46,889 nucleotides of DNA, from positions 1 through 46,889 of IMG/VR virus record IMGVR_UViG_3300047287_000229; one strand, 5' to 3'. Below the pieces are notes generated by a model that worked only from the letters and a program-made list of their open reading frames with translations, made no database searches and had not been told where the DNA came from. Made by a program: the position numbers and the translations under genes. Origin of the DNA: a virus. Below, in pieces: positions 5,922 through 14,627 of this stretch (the stretch's first letter is position 1; every line of letters begins with the position of its first letter).

Positions 5922-8402
5922 TCAGCCCCGATCCAGCGGCAAGGACACGGCTCGACTGTTGCGTTCCATGCCACGAAATCGGACCTTGCCAGGCTTCTCT
6001 GCACCAGGCAGGCGGGACAGAACGGTGGGCCAGCTGTGAGCCCAGGAGGTGTCGTGCAAAATGCGCTGAAGGCCTAAGGCGTTGTTGGCGATCAGCAGGC
6101 GATCAGCCTGTACGCGTACGCCAATGCGGCCCAGGTGGGCCTCAGCAGAGCCGGTGCTGATCTCCATGCTGGTTGCCGTGCCGCGTGCGAGCTCAACCAG
6201 CTCCCAGACGGTGCGCATGTAGCCGTTGCCTCGGTCGCCTTCGACCCGTAGCTGGTGCTGGAGGATGTGCTGCAGGCAGCGTTCCTCATCCGGCAGCTCG
6301 GATGCCTCGCGGTACTGGCTCCAGTCGTTTGCGTCGATGAGCGCGAGCGCGTCGTCTTCGCTGGCGACATGGGCATTCATCAGCGACCAGGCGCCGGCCA
6401 GAAGGGTGCCGTACTGATCGCCATGGCGCTGACTGTCGAAGCGCAGGGCAGCAGCACGACGGAACACGGCGATGCTGTCCTTGATGGCCGGGATGAGCGC
6501 AACAGATCGCAGGGCCATCTGATGACCCAGTTGTGCGGTGACGATGCCGGTCAGGTCGCGGTCAAGGTCTGCCCAGTGGGCTTGCCGTTGCTCTTGCGGC
6601 AGAAATGACGGGTTACGCAAGGTGAGCTGAGCAAAGCGGGACGCATCGGCGCCTTGCTTAAGAGCGGTGCTGATGGAGCACAACAGGAACATTGAGCGAA
6701 TGACGAAACGCTGCGCGGCACCATCGGCGCCACCACGGCCGACAAAGCCGCGACCGGAGCTGCTGGCGACGCGGGCTAGGGCCAGGATGTCTTGAATCCG
6801 CTTACGGTCGGCAGCCTCGTTGGATTCGGCCTCATCCATGATCACCGGGAGGGCATCAGCGCGGAGTTCCTGGCGGATGCTGGCTTCAGATGTGCTGCCT
6901 TCTGGCCAGAGCGCAAGGCTGTCAAGCAAGGTGCCAAGGAAGCGGTTGAGGAGAGCGCTCTTGCCGCTGCCTGCACTTGCCGTCAGCCATATGTGCGGTC
7001 GCCATTCCAGGGCGCCGCAGATCGGTGCCAAGGCAGCCCAGCCGGCAATGAGCAGGCCGGAGGCCGGCACTTCCCAAAGGAACCGGGAAGCAATGTCCAA
7101 GATCTCGGCGCCCTGTTGATCTGTGAGTGGCTGCAGGTTGGTCGGCAGATCAATGGCCGCCAGGCGCTGATAGTTGAAGCGTGATGGTGGCGGGTTGGTG
7201 ATGACGTAGGCAGTGCCGTCCACCAAGAGACGATCGCCAAGGTGAAGGACAGCGCGGCCGTTATCCCACCAAGATCCACGGCCTCTGATGCGATCGGGGC
7301 TGTAGATGCCTACGGCTGCCTGCTGAGCGAATAGGGACGAGGCAGCAGCGGTCCAGTTGGCTCCTGTTTTGCTGGGGTGCAGAGTTTCCCAGTATTCGAC
7401 CGGAGCCAATGCAACCAGATGCGTTCCGGTGTGAGAGCCCCGGCCCAGCCGCAGTACCTGTCCGGTGTTGTTGGGCTGGTAGAAGTAACCGCCATCATCA
7501 AAGCCAAGGCATGTGAACGGCGCCGATGGCAGCGGGTCAGCTGGTGGTGTTGCTGGCGATGGCTCGGGCTGCTGGGGTGCGGCCGGGGGCTCGATTGCCT
7601 TGGCATTGGCGAGTGCCTTGGCGGCCATCGCTGGAGTCCATTTGTCGGCGATGGCATCAGCCAGATCCCATCCGGGTGGCTGTGTTGCCGGCACGGTGAC
7701 GACCCGCACGGTGCAGCCGAGGGCCAGGAGCCGGCTGGCGAGCTTGGCCATGGCCTGCCGGCCTACATCATCGGCATCAGGCCAGAGAACGCAGGCGCGG
7801 CCACGGAGCGGCTGCCAGTCGGCCTTGTCGATGGCCTTGCAGCCTGATGCCCAGGTGCAGACGGCATGTGCGGGAAACAGCTGAGCGGCAGCGTCGGCAG
7901 CCTTCTCACCCTCGGTGATGAGCACCTCGGCGCCGAGCTCGCGGCGTGCCCAGTAGAGAGGCCGTGGTTCTGGTTGTGCTTTCCATCGCCATGCGGTGCC
8001 GTCCCACCAGAGGGGGCGGATGCGCTTCTCGGGAAACCGACAGACGATGAAGGTGTCGGAATAGCGCCAGACGTGCTCTGCACCGGCGGTCGGCGGCGGT
8101 GGGACCGGTGCAGCGAGGCCTAGGTGCCGCTCAACTGCGCTGCAGGCATCCTGGAGGCTCCAGCCGCGCACGCGCATGAGCAGGTCGATGCCGCTGCCGG
8201 CCCCGCCTTGGTGGTTCTTGCCACCGCAGCGATTGCAGTAGAAACCGCCAGGCCCGTCGTCGTTGTCCCAGCGGTAGCGATCGGTGCCGCCGCATGCGGG
8301 GCAAGGCTGGTGCTTGTCGCTTAGCTGCTCGGCTGTAAGGCCGCCAAGTTCCATCAGCAGCTGAGGCCAGCGCCCCGCTGCGGCATCAAGGATGCTGGCC
8401 AT
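5922..8402 (-). CDS. Primase-helicase with zinc ribbon
   Basis: 826 residues. The N-terminal zinc ribbon has C34-P-A-C37 and C56-N-R-C59 around GGTDRYRW, the P4/T7-type primase motif. A TOPRIM-like core follows (LITEGEKAAD 161-170, WPDADD 207-212), then a Pro-rich linker (about 272-295) and a C-terminal ATPase domain with Walker A TASAGSGKS (474-482) and Walker B VIMDEAE (520-526). It probably synthesises primers and unwinds the fork at phage DNA. It lies next to the repeat-rich region at 5568-5921, directly downstream of the small RHH gene on the same strand. Confidence 0.85.
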   Translation of the reverse strand: MASILDAAAGRWPQLLMELGGLTAEQLSDKHQPCPACGGTDRYRWDNDDGPGGFYCNRCGGKNHQGGAGSGIDLLMRVRGWSLQDACSAVERHLGLAAPVPPPPTAGAEHVWRYSDTFIVCRFPEKRIRPLWWDGTAWRWKAQPEPRPLYWARRELGAEVLITEGEKAADAAAQLFPAHAVCTWASGCKAIDKADWQPLRGRACVLWPDADDVGRQAMAKLASRLLALGCTVRVVTVPATQPPGWDLADAIADKWTPAMAAKALANAKAIEPPAAPQQPEPSPATPPADPLPSAPFTCLGFDDGGYFYQPNNTGQVLRLGRGSHTGTHLVALAPVEYWETLHPSKTGANWTAAASSLFAQQAAVGIYSPDRIRGRGSWWDNGRAVLHLGDRLLVDGTAYVITNPPPSRFNYQRLAAIDLPTNLQPLTDQQGAEILDIASRFLWEVPASGLLIAGWAALAPICGALEWRPHIWLTASAGSGKSALLNRFLGTLLDSLALWPEGSTSEASIRQELRADALPVIMDEAESNEAADRKRIQDILALARVASSSGRGFVGRGGADGAAQRFVIRSMFLLCSISTALKQGADASRFAQLTLRNPSFLPQEQRQAHWADLDRDLTGIVTAQLGHQMALRSVALIPAIKDSIAVFRRAAALRFDSQRHGDQYGTLLAGAWSLMNAHVASEDDALALIDANDWSQYREASELPDEERCLQHILQHQLRVEGDRGNGYMRTVWELVELARGTATSMEISTGSAEAHLGRIGVRVQADRLLIANNALGLQRILHDTSWAHSWPTVLSRLPGAEKPGKVRFRGMERNSRAVSLPLDRG

Positions 8403-8405
8403 GCG

Positions 8406-8591
8406 TCAGGCCGCTACCGCTTGGGCCTGCTTGCGCTCGAAGTCTTCAAGGACCAGGCGACGGATGTAGGCCGCGCGGCTGCAGGTTTGGCGTTCTGCCT
8501 GCCGGTCCACGTGCTGGGCGAGGTACTCGGGGAACACCATGGACATAGCCCGGTGGGTGCGGATGGGCGGTTCTGAGGCCTGAGAGGGCAT
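8406..8591 (-). CDS. Small ribbon-helix-helix DNA-binding protein
   Basis: 61 residues. The pattern AMSMVFPEYLAQHVDRQA, then SRAAYIRRLVLEDFERK, is that of CopG/Arc-type ribbon-helix-helix proteins: a short strand, two helices, and SRAAYIR at the start of helix B. These bind operators as dimers. Its stop lies just 3 bases before the primase start, so it likely forms one operon with the primase and may autoregulate it. The upstream gap carries a dyad element on the shared divergent promoter region. Confidence 0.6.
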   Translation of the reverse strand: MPSQASEPPIRTHRAMSMVFPEYLAQHVDRQAERQTCSRAAYIRRLVLEDFERKQAQAVAA

Positions 8592-8628
8592 GGCGTGGGC
8601 GCGTGAACCGTCAGAGCATAGGATCCAC

Positions 8629-8661
8629 AGCGCTGCGAAACCACAGCCACAGCGCTAAGAT
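8629..8661 (+). promoter_or_regulatory. Element A promoter/operator, copy 1
   Basis: AGCGCTG and CAGCGCT form a perfect 7-bp inverted repeat (8629-8656) around a core with CCACAGCC. A TAAGAT box at 8656-8661 begins 24 nt after GCTGCG (8632), the same geometry as copies at 13804 and 19316. It sits between the minus-strand RHH/primase operon and the plus-strand helicase operon, so it could control both. A GAGCGGA/TCCGCTC hairpin follows at 8664-8684. Confidence 0.55.
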
Positions 8662-8691
8662 TTGAGCGGAGCCCGCTTCCGCTCCCTGCTG

Positions 8692-8847
8692 ATGCCTGCC
8701 ACTGCCCGGACCAGGCGGTGGGATCGCCGGGCCTCTCAGCTGTCTGGGTCCCATCGAGGACACGCGTTGGCACCGGGGAGTCGTCCTGCATTGGGCGCGT
8801 GCAAGCGGGAGCAGCTCCACCCATCACAAGACCGCTACAGCGCATGA
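8692..8847 (+). CDS. Possible small leader ORF
   Basis: 51 codons, MPATARTRRWDRRASQLS to QDRYSA, Arg-rich, no recognised family. It follows the element A promoter and the hairpin at 8664-8684. Its stop codon overlaps the start of the helicase gene as ATGA, the coupling used throughout this genome, which is the main reason to list it. It could be a leader peptide or simply an open frame in a GC-rich 5' region. Confidence 0.35.
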   Translation: MPATARTRRWDRRASQLSGSHRGHALAPGSRPALGACKREQLHPSQDRYSA

Positions 8848-10454
8848 CGGCATCAGTCACAACGGATCATCAGCCGCTCTGGCTGGTGATGGAGCGTGCC
8901 GGCACCAAAGCTCTCGGAAAGCCACGCGACGCCATCGCAGCCGAGATCCTGGCGATCAGGGACTGGCTCGACGAGGTTTTTGCCGATGAGATCCCACCGC
9001 AGCTCTACAACGTGCTCACGGCACAATCGCTGGAGGCCGAGCGGGCCGAACCACCTGCGGCAGCAACCAGGCCGGTGGCCCTGCAGCTCACCGCCGATCA
9101 ACAGGCTGCGATCGAGGGGATTCTCAATGACATCACCAAACCCGGTGCAACTCCCGTGCTTTGCGGCTATGCCGGCACCGGCAAGACGGTCACCACTGCA
9201 GCGCTGGTTTCGCGGTTGGCTGACCTTGGAAAGCGGGTCGTGGTGGCCACGCCAACGCACAAGGCCCGATCACAGGTTGAACGCGCTTTGGACAACTGCG
9301 GCGCCCACGGATTTGAGGCTGTCACCGTGGCCAGGCTGCTGGGCTTGAAGCAGGTTCGTGATTGCGACACCGGCAAGGAGACGTTCAGGCCGGATCCAGG
9401 CGGCAAGAACATGCTCAACAAGGAAAGCGAATGGGATGAAGATGCAAAGGAGATGGTCAAGATTCGCCGTATTGATGTTGTCATTGTCGATGAGACATCC
9501 ATGCTCAACAGCGAGCTTTACGACCTTTTGCTGCGCGAGCTCCAGGGTCGCCCTGTGGTGTTCGTGGGCGATGACCGCCAGTTGTTGCCCGTGGGCGAGG
9601 ACCAGGCCTGCCGGGCGTTTACCGAGGGCAGCTCGCTGTACCGGCTGACTGAGGTGCTGCGGCACGATGGCGCGATCCTGAACCTAGCCACCGCCACCAG
9701 GCAGATGCCGGTCGGCAGGGCCCGCTTCGCGACGGCCGAAGGCGGTGGCTCGCGTGTGGTGGGTCACCGCAGCCGCGAGCAGTGGGGCACTGCCCTGCTG
9801 GAGATGGCGGCGTCACAGGAGGCGATGGGCGATCCCGACTTCTGTCGGGCGCTGGCCTTCACCAACAAGGCAGTGGATGAGATGAACCTGCGCATCCACC
9901 AGCGCCGCTATGGACTGAACGCACCGCAGTTCGTGGAAGGCATGACCTGCGTGACCGTGGATGCCATCCCGGATCCACTGGGAACAGGCCCGCTGCTGAA
10001 CAGCACAGTCGATGTGCTGATTGAAGAAGCCAAGCGCGGCCCGCATCGGTTCACGGATGCCGGCGACATGCCGACTGATGAGCCGTGGGACACCTGGGAG
10101 CTGACGGTCACGGGTGATTTCTACATGGCGAAGACGTTTCGCGTCATTGCCAAGGAGCACGAACAGCGCTGGAAGGAATCACTGAAGGAGATCGCCGACC
10201 AGGCAAAGGCCGCCAGCGGCAAAGACCGCAAAGAGTTGTGGGATCTGTATTTCTGGCGCAAGGATTGCGTTGGCAAGTTGCAGCCCGCCAGCGCTCTGAC
10301 GATTCACAAGTCCCAGGGCAGCACATTCCGGCATGTGTTTTTGCACTGGAGCATCGATGGCTGGGGATCGGCGCCGACCGCTCAGCAGAACCAGCTGGCC
10401 TACGTCGGCATTACCAGGGCTGCGGAGAGCCTGCATGTGGTGGCGGATCGATGA
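8844..10454 (+). CDS. RecD2/Dda-like SF1 helicase
   Basis: 536 residues from ATG 8844. Helicase motifs appear in order: Walker A GYAGTGKT (108-115), DETSM (216-220), GDDRQLLP (242-249), and near the C-terminus TIHKSQGSTF and YVGITRA. This is the SF1B RecD2/Dda layout, a 5'-3' helicase acting in phage replication, recombination or restart. The longer upstream in-frame reading has no conserved features, and the chosen ATG overlaps the preceding small frame as ATGA. The stop overlaps the next helicase start, again ATGA, so the genes form one operon. Confidence 0.9.
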   Translation: MTASVTTDHQPLWLVMERAGTKALGKPRDAIAAEILAIRDWLDEVFADEIPPQLYNVLTAQSLEAERAEPPAAATRPVALQLTADQQAAIEGILNDITKPGATPVLCGYAGTGKTVTTAALVSRLADLGKRVVVATPTHKARSQVERALDNCGAHGFEAVTVARLLGLKQVRDCDTGKETFRPDPGGKNMLNKESEWDEDAKEMVKIRRIDVVIVDETSMLNSELYDLLLRELQGRPVVFVGDDRQLLPVGEDQACRAFTEGSSLYRLTEVLRHDGAILNLATATRQMPVGRARFATAEGGGSRVVGHRSREQWGTALLEMAASQEAMGDPDFCRALAFTNKAVDEMNLRIHQRRYGLNAPQFVEGMTCVTVDAIPDPLGTGPLLNSTVDVLIEEAKRGPHRFTDAGDMPTDEPWDTWELTVTGDFYMAKTFRVIAKEHEQRWKESLKEIADQAKAASGKDRKELWDLYFWRKDCVGKLQPASALTIHKSQGSTFRHVFLHWSIDGWGSAPTAQQNQLAYVGITRAAESLHVVADR

Positions 10455-12103
10455 GCCTGCAGCTCCGCCCCTACCAATCCCAGGCCGTCGCCCAGATCCG
10501 CGCCGCCCTGGCCGCCGGCCACCGCTCCGTCCTGTTCGTCCTGCCTACCGGTGGCGGCAAGACCGTCGTGTTCAGCCACATCGCCGAACGTGCCGCCAGC
10601 AAGGGCAACCGCATTTGCATTCTGGTGCACCGTGTCGAGCTGCTGGAGCAAGCCAGCGCCAGCCTGCAGGCCCTGGGGGTGCGCCATGGCCTGATCGCCG
10701 CCAACCGGAGCATGGACCTGTCCGCACCAGTGCAGGTGGCCAGCGTCGCAACCCTGGCTCGGCGCCTCCATCGCCTACCAGCTGATCTGTTTCAGCTGCT
10801 GGTGGTGGATGAAGCGCACCACAGCAATGCCGGCACCTGGGCCAAGGTGCTGCATCACTTCCACCGTGCGCGAGTGCTGGGCGTCACCGCCACGCCGTGC
10901 CGCTGTGATGGCCAAGGCCTCGGCGAGTGGTACGGCGAGATGGTGCTGGGCCCCAGCGCCGCAGAGTTGACCGATGGCGGCCACCTTGCTCCCGCCCGCA
11001 TCCTTGCCCCGCCTGGCATCACCCTCCAGGGCCTGCGCAAGCGGATGGGTGATTTCGACATGCGGCAGGCGGCCGAGATGCTCAGCAGCGGCCAGGCGAT
11101 GGGCAGCCCGCTGGCCCACTACCGGCAGCACCTGGAGGGCCAGACGGCGATCGCGTTCTGCTGCTCCGTGGCACATGCCGAAGCGGTGGCACGGATGTTC
11201 AACGACAACGGCGTAGCAGCGGCCAGCATTGACGGGACGATGGAAGCGGCCACTAGGCGCCGACTGCTCGAGGAGCTGGGCACCGGCGCGCTAAAAGTGC
11301 TGACCAGCTGCTCGCTCATAGGCGAGGGCGTGGACGTGCCCAGCGTGGCCGGCTGCATCCTGCTGCGGCCCACACAGTCGCTGGCGCTGCATCTGCAGAT
11401 GATTGGCCGCTGCCTGCGGCCTGCACCGGGCAAGCGTCATGCGGTGGTGCTGGATCACGTCGGCAACTGCCACCGGCACGGCCTGCCGACCGATGACCGG
11501 GAGTGGACGTTGGAGGGCATCAGCAAGCGGAGCAGGGAGCAGGCGCCATCGGTGCGGGTGTGCCCCAGCTGCTTCTGTGCGATGCCGAGCGGTACGGCTC
11601 AATGCCCGGAATGTGGGCATTTCTTTGCGCCAGAGCGCAGGGAGCTGGAGCATGTGGAGGGGGAGTTGGTGGAATACAAGCGATCAGCAATCCACCAGGC
11701 TTGGCCTGATCTAACAGATAGACAGCGAAAGGCTTATGATATTATCGAGGAAAAATGGAATAGATGCCAGCAAGATACTGCCTACGTAGAGCTTTTGGGC
11801 GAGTCACGTGGTCTTGGTTTAAGCTGTCAATCAAAAGAAGATAATGCTATTGCCCGCAACATTGTGCGCGCATTGGAAAGGGCAGGTGTTGTGCAAGGCA
11901 GGGTGCTGCAGAGCGTTTTGTTTGTCAGGCCCATTGATGCTCCTTCTCCAAGAGGTGAGCAGTCCGGGGCTCAAACCCTCTCCGACCTGGTAGCCATCGG
12001 CAAACGCAGAGGCATGGCCAACCCCCACGGCTGGGCACGGCACGTCATGGCTGCCCGTGAAGCCAAGCGGGCACGCAGCGGACCCGCGCGGGTGGTGGCA
12101 TAG
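10451..12103 (+). CDS. DEAH-type SF2 helicase with zinc finger
   Basis: 550 residues. Motifs: PTGGGKT (32-38), VVDEAHH (118-124), GVTATP, a C-terminal helicase domain with QMIGRCLRP, and a four-Cys zinc finger near residues 371-393 (CPSC, CPEC). The end (NPHGWARHVMAARE) looks like a conserved tail. Between finger and tail, roughly 11690-11960, is a stretch of AT-rich codons encoding a helical segment (DLTDRQRKAYDIIEEKWNR and following), which reads like an inserted winged-helix-like module. Likely role: DNA unwinding or branch processing with the neighbouring nuclease. Confidence 0.85.
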   Translation: MSLQLRPYQSQAVAQIRAALAAGHRSVLFVLPTGGGKTVVFSHIAERAASKGNRICILVHRVELLEQASASLQALGVRHGLIAANRSMDLSAPVQVASVATLARRLHRLPADLFQLLVVDEAHHSNAGTWAKVLHHFHRARVLGVTATPCRCDGQGLGEWYGEMVLGPSAAELTDGGHLAPARILAPPGITLQGLRKRMGDFDMRQAAEMLSSGQAMGSPLAHYRQHLEGQTAIAFCCSVAHAEAVARMFNDNGVAAASIDGTMEAATRRRLLEELGTGALKVLTSCSLIGEGVDVPSVAGCILLRPTQSLALHLQMIGRCLRPAPGKRHAVVLDHVGNCHRHGLPTDDREWTLEGISKRSREQAPSVRVCPSCFCAMPSGTAQCPECGHFFAPERRELEHVEGELVEYKRSAIHQAWPDLTDRQRKAYDIIEEKWNRCQQDTAYVELLGESRGLGLSCQSKEDNAIARNIVRALERAGVVQGRVLQSVLFVRPIDAPSPRGEQSGAQTLSDLVAIGKRRGMANPHGWARHVMAAREAKRARSGPARVVA

Positions 12104-12133
12104 GCGGCAACCTGCGCAAAATGCAGCGATGCG

Positions 12134-12343
12134 ATGGCCTGGGGAGCATGGATGTGCCCAACACGCGGGCCTGAGCACGACCTGGAACTAGAGCGCCAAC
12201 GCCGCAGCATCGCGGCCTACGACCTGCCGCATGCGCAGGACATGTGCTGGCGGCTAGCGCAGCTCTGCATGCATCAGGAACTCATCCTCCGCAGCGCCAC
12301 CAAGCGCATTGCAGAGCTGGAGTGCCGGGAAGCGGTCAGATAA
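12134..12343 (+). CDS. Small hypothetical protein
   Basis: 69 residues, no family recognised. It is mostly helical with alternating charges (DLELERQRRSIAAYD, then LILRSATKRIAELECRE), consistent with a short coiled coil. The start at 12134 lies exactly 20 nt after AACCT (12109-12113), the spacing of element B elsewhere. It ends just before the GC-rich hairpin at 12345-12360, suggesting the end of the transcript that begins with the helicases. Confidence 0.5.
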   Translation: MAWGAWMCPTRGPEHDLELERQRRSIAAYDLPHAQDMCWRLAQLCMHQELILRSATKRIAELECREAVR

Positions 12344-12344
12344 A

Positions 12345-12360
12345 CCCCGCTTGCGCGGGG
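12345..12360 (+). terminator. GC-rich hairpin closing the helicase operon
   Basis: CCCCGC-ttgc-GCGGGG is a perfect 6-bp GC stem two bases after the stop of the 69-residue gene. There is no T-run, so termination may need Rho or be partial. A new transcript could begin at the element A-like site at about 12412. Confidence 0.55.
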
Positions 12361-12411
12361 CGATCTGCCAATCGCCCACCGGGTCTCAACCAGGGGACGG
12401 TGCCACCCTAA

Positions 12412-12433
12412 GCGCTGTGGTTGCACAGTCGCA
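12412..12433 (+). promoter_or_regulatory. Element A-like site, copy 2
   Basis: GCGCTGTGGTTGCACAGTCG shares the GTTNCACAGTCG core with copies at 13804 and 19316. It sits immediately before the VRR-NUC start. The downstream TANNAT box is missing at the usual spacing, so this copy may be an operator only. Confidence 0.4.
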
Positions 12434-12832
12434 ATGAGTGAGCAGCAAATCCAGCAAGCCATCCGCTTGGCCTGCAGCCGTGGGCCGACGAGACTGTGGC
12501 GCAATAATGTCGGCCGCCTGCTGGACCAGCACGGCAGACCCGTCACCTTCGGCCTGTGCCCCGGCAGTGCCGACCTGATCGGCTACACCACGGTCACGGT
12601 CACGCCCGACATGGTGGGACAGCAGCTGGCGGTGTTCGCTGCGGTGGAGGTCAAGGCTGAGCGGGGCCGGCCCACACCAGAGCAGACCGCATGGCTGCAG
12701 CACGTCCAGTCCGCAGGCGGCAGGGCGGGAATCGCCCGCAGCGTGGCGGATGCACAGCGCATCATCTGGGGCAGTATCGAAACAGCACCGTTACGCTGTA
12801 GCAATGACGCAAGCCAGTCCCAGCCGGATTGA
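12434..12832 (+). CDS. VRR-NUC domain nuclease
   Basis: 132 residues. The PD-(D/E)xK-type core is visible as GSADLIG (D47) and FAAVEVKAERG (E72, K74), followed by TPEQTAWL, the standard VRR-NUC pattern. Phage members usually act on branched DNA and sit with helicases, as here. It overlaps the next gene by 29 bases. The start at ATG 12434 is supported by its position directly after the conserved element. Confidence 0.85.
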   Translation: MSEQQIQQAIRLACSRGPTRLWRNNVGRLLDQHGRPVTFGLCPGSADLIGYTTVTVTPDMVGQQLAVFAAVEVKAERGRPTPEQTAWLQHVQSAGGRAGIARSVADAQRIIWGSIETAPLRCSNDASQSQPD

Positions 12833-13565
12833 TACGCAGCTACAGCGCGGTGTGTCCGCCATTGGCGCCGTGCTCACTTACTGGATGGGCCGCAGCGGGC
12901 ACGACGGCGGTCAGCTCGTACGGCTTGCCAGCTGGGCACTAGGGGAGGACGGTTGCCTCGATACCGGGCAGATCAGCCGCATCCGCAATGCCCGCCTGGC
13001 TCGCGGCTGCAACCTGAAGAACTTGCTGGCGTTCGACGCGGTGAACGTCGCGCTCTGGACGTGGCAGATCAAGGGCCAGCAGGCAGCGTGGGAACGCTAC
13101 GGGCCGCATACCCCCCACGGGATCCGTGAGCTCTGGCTGGATGATGGCCACTGGCTGCCGGTGCCAGAGGACACCACGGAGCCCCTCCAGTTCCCGGACT
13201 TTGCAGACATCCTCGCCGGCCGGCTGGAGCTGCCGTACATCGGCGGCGTGGCTCTGGTCAGCGGTGACGCTCAGGTCGTGAGCGAGGCGCTGAGCGACCT
13301 GCTGAATGCGGACCTGCAGGCCACCGGACTGCCGCCCCGCGAGGGCCTGCGGAAGCTGCTGGAGGCTTACCCGATCCAGGATGCAGACCGTCGCAGCCGG
13401 CTGATGGCACTGGTGGTAGGCACCGGGATTATGACCCGCGATGAGCTGGAGACCGAGCTGCATGCGCTGTCGGAAGCGATCAGGGCAGTCCGTGGCCTGA
13501 AGCCGGGCAGCTATGGGCCGGGTCATCTGACAGAAGAGTTGTCACGACGCCTGCCTGCCTCGTAG
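12804..13565 (+). CDS. Hypothetical protein in the recombination operon
   Basis: 253 residues from ATG 12804. No family was recognised. The N-terminal half contains GQISRIRNARLARGCNLKNL, which could be a helix-turn-helix-like segment, followed by FDAVNVALWTWQIKG. The middle is acidic and aromatic. It overlaps the VRR-NUC gene and precedes the annealing protein, so a DNA-transaction role is possible but only by context. The upstream in-frame extension lies within the nuclease gene and has no support. Confidence 0.6.
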   Translation: MTQASPSRIDTQLQRGVSAIGAVLTYWMGRSGHDGGQLVRLASWALGEDGCLDTGQISRIRNARLARGCNLKNLLAFDAVNVALWTWQIKGQQAAWERYGPHTPHGIRELWLDDGHWLPVPEDTTEPLQFPDFADILAGRLELPYIGGVALVSGDAQVVSEALSDLLNADLQATGLPPREGLRKLLEAYPIQDADRRSRLMALVVGTGIMTRDELETELHALSEAIRAVRGLKPGSYGPGHLTEELSRRLPAS

Positions 13566-13689
13566 CCGTCCACCAGCGCTCGCCAGCCAGCCAGAGCTCA
13601 ACCGGGAACAGGTCGTCGCTGGCGTGCTGCAGCAGCTGCCAGGCGGCATCGGCCTGATCGTGGTCTGCAACGTGGATACGGATTGGCAT
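13480..13689 (-). CDS. Possible small antisense gene
   Basis: 69 residues, MPIRIHVADHDQADAAWQ to GHGLP. It is convergent with, and overlaps by 86 bases, the 3' end of the 253-residue gene. The first 45 residues have a believable mix of helix and aromatic residues (FPVELWLAGERWW) and codon use like real genes here, while the last 20 lie antisense to coding sequence. No family is known. It may be a genuine small protein in an otherwise empty 294-bp gap. Confidence 0.4.
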   Translation of the reverse strand: MPIRIHVADHDQADAAWQLLQHASDDLFPVELWLAGERWWTATRQAGVVTTLLSDDPAHSCPASGHGLP

Positions 13690-13803
13690 TTACGCAGCGC
13701 GCTCAACGGACTGTTCTAGTACGGATGTTCTGCTGCCGCTCAAAATGCAGAAACTGCATATGGGCAGCAGGCACCCCGGACCGCTCGCATCATGCCCCAT
13801 TGC

Positions 13804-13833
13804 GCTGCGGTTTCACAGTCGCCGCGCTAGCAT
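13804..13833 (+). promoter_or_regulatory. Element A promoter/operator, copy 3
   Basis: GCTGCGG at 13804-13810 is followed by TTTCACAGTCG and a TAGCAT box at 13828-13833, 24 nt downstream of the GCTGCG start. It lies 26 bases before the start of the annealing-protein gene and probably drives the recombination and replication operon. Confidence 0.55.
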
Positions 13834-13859
13834 TTCAGCAAGCCACCACACCACACCAC

Positions 13860-14582
13860 ATGGCTTCCACCAACCTGCCCCCTCCGGGGCCGCCCAATCT
13901 GGGCAACGTCATCACCACGGCTGACATCAGCCGTAAGGGAAACGGCAGTTATGCCGCTGACTACGTCAACTGGTGCCGCGTCGGGCACCTCCTGCGCGAG
14001 CACGCCCCCGGCTGGCAGTTCCACCTCCGCCCCACCCCTGAAGGCCACCACGTGTGGGCTGCACCCAACGGCACCGGCTACGTGGTTGGCTACTTCATCG
14101 GGCCTGATGGGCAGGAAACTCCCAGCTTCCCGCAAGCGGTGATGGACAACCGCAATGCGCCGGTTGCCATGGATCGGATCAGCGCTCGGGACGTGACCGA
14201 CACTCACCGCCGGTGCCTCTGCACTGCTGCCGCTGCGGCCTTTGGGCTGGCCTGGCAGCTGTGGGCACGCGAGCCGATCGAGGATCCCCACCGCGAGCCA
14301 GCGCCCGCACCCCGCACGCTGAACACCGTGGACGAGCTGGCACCTGCTGCACAGGCGGCAGCTTTCGCCCGTGGCCTCACGCCCAAGGGCCTCACTGCCC
14401 TGGTGGTGGAGCTCAGCAAGGGTGAAGCCACAGAGCTGACCCAGCTTCCGCGCAACATCCTCGCCCGCCTCGCCAAGAGCGGCGTCAGCCCTGAGACCGT
14501 CGCCCGCTGCAACGCTGCCGCTGAGGTAGAGCCTGCGGACGATGCCGATGACCTACCCGCAACCTGGGCCGCTACGGCATGA
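13860..14582 (+). CDS. Single-strand annealing protein, Sak/DUF1071 type
   Basis: 240 residues. The block from SYAADYVNWCRVGHLL through TGYVVGYF, then VMDNRNAPV, then SARDVTDTHRRCLCTAAAAAFGLAWQLW follows the DUF1071/Sak-like annealing-protein pattern, in particular MDNRN and the R-C...A..GL..LW helix. Such proteins anneal complementary single strands during phage recombination. The gene directly precedes SSB, the usual partner. The C-terminal third is Ala-rich and variable. ATG 13860 was chosen because it follows the promoter element and begins the conserved region. Confidence 0.75.
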   Translation: MASTNLPPPGPPNLGNVITTADISRKGNGSYAADYVNWCRVGHLLREHAPGWQFHLRPTPEGHHVWAAPNGTGYVVGYFIGPDGQETPSFPQAVMDNRNAPVAMDRISARDVTDTHRRCLCTAAAAAFGLAWQLWAREPIEDPHREPAPAPRTLNTVDELAPAAQAAAFARGLTPKGLTALVVELSKGEATELTQLPRNILARLAKSGVSPETVARCNAAAEVEPADDADDLPATWAATA

Positions 14583-14627
14583 CCCAGACTGCTGTAACTG
14601 CACAACCTCAGCCCTGCACAACACACC

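Noticed and set aside
8414-8860. Minus-strand 148-codon frame over the divergent promoter
   Set aside because: It overlaps the RHH gene in another frame and the element A promoter; Pro/Arg/Ser-rich low-complexity product.
13683-13859. Upstream extension of the annealing-protein gene
   Set aside because: The extension runs through the element A promoter and encodes Cys/Arg-rich sequence without family features; ATG 13860 is preferred.
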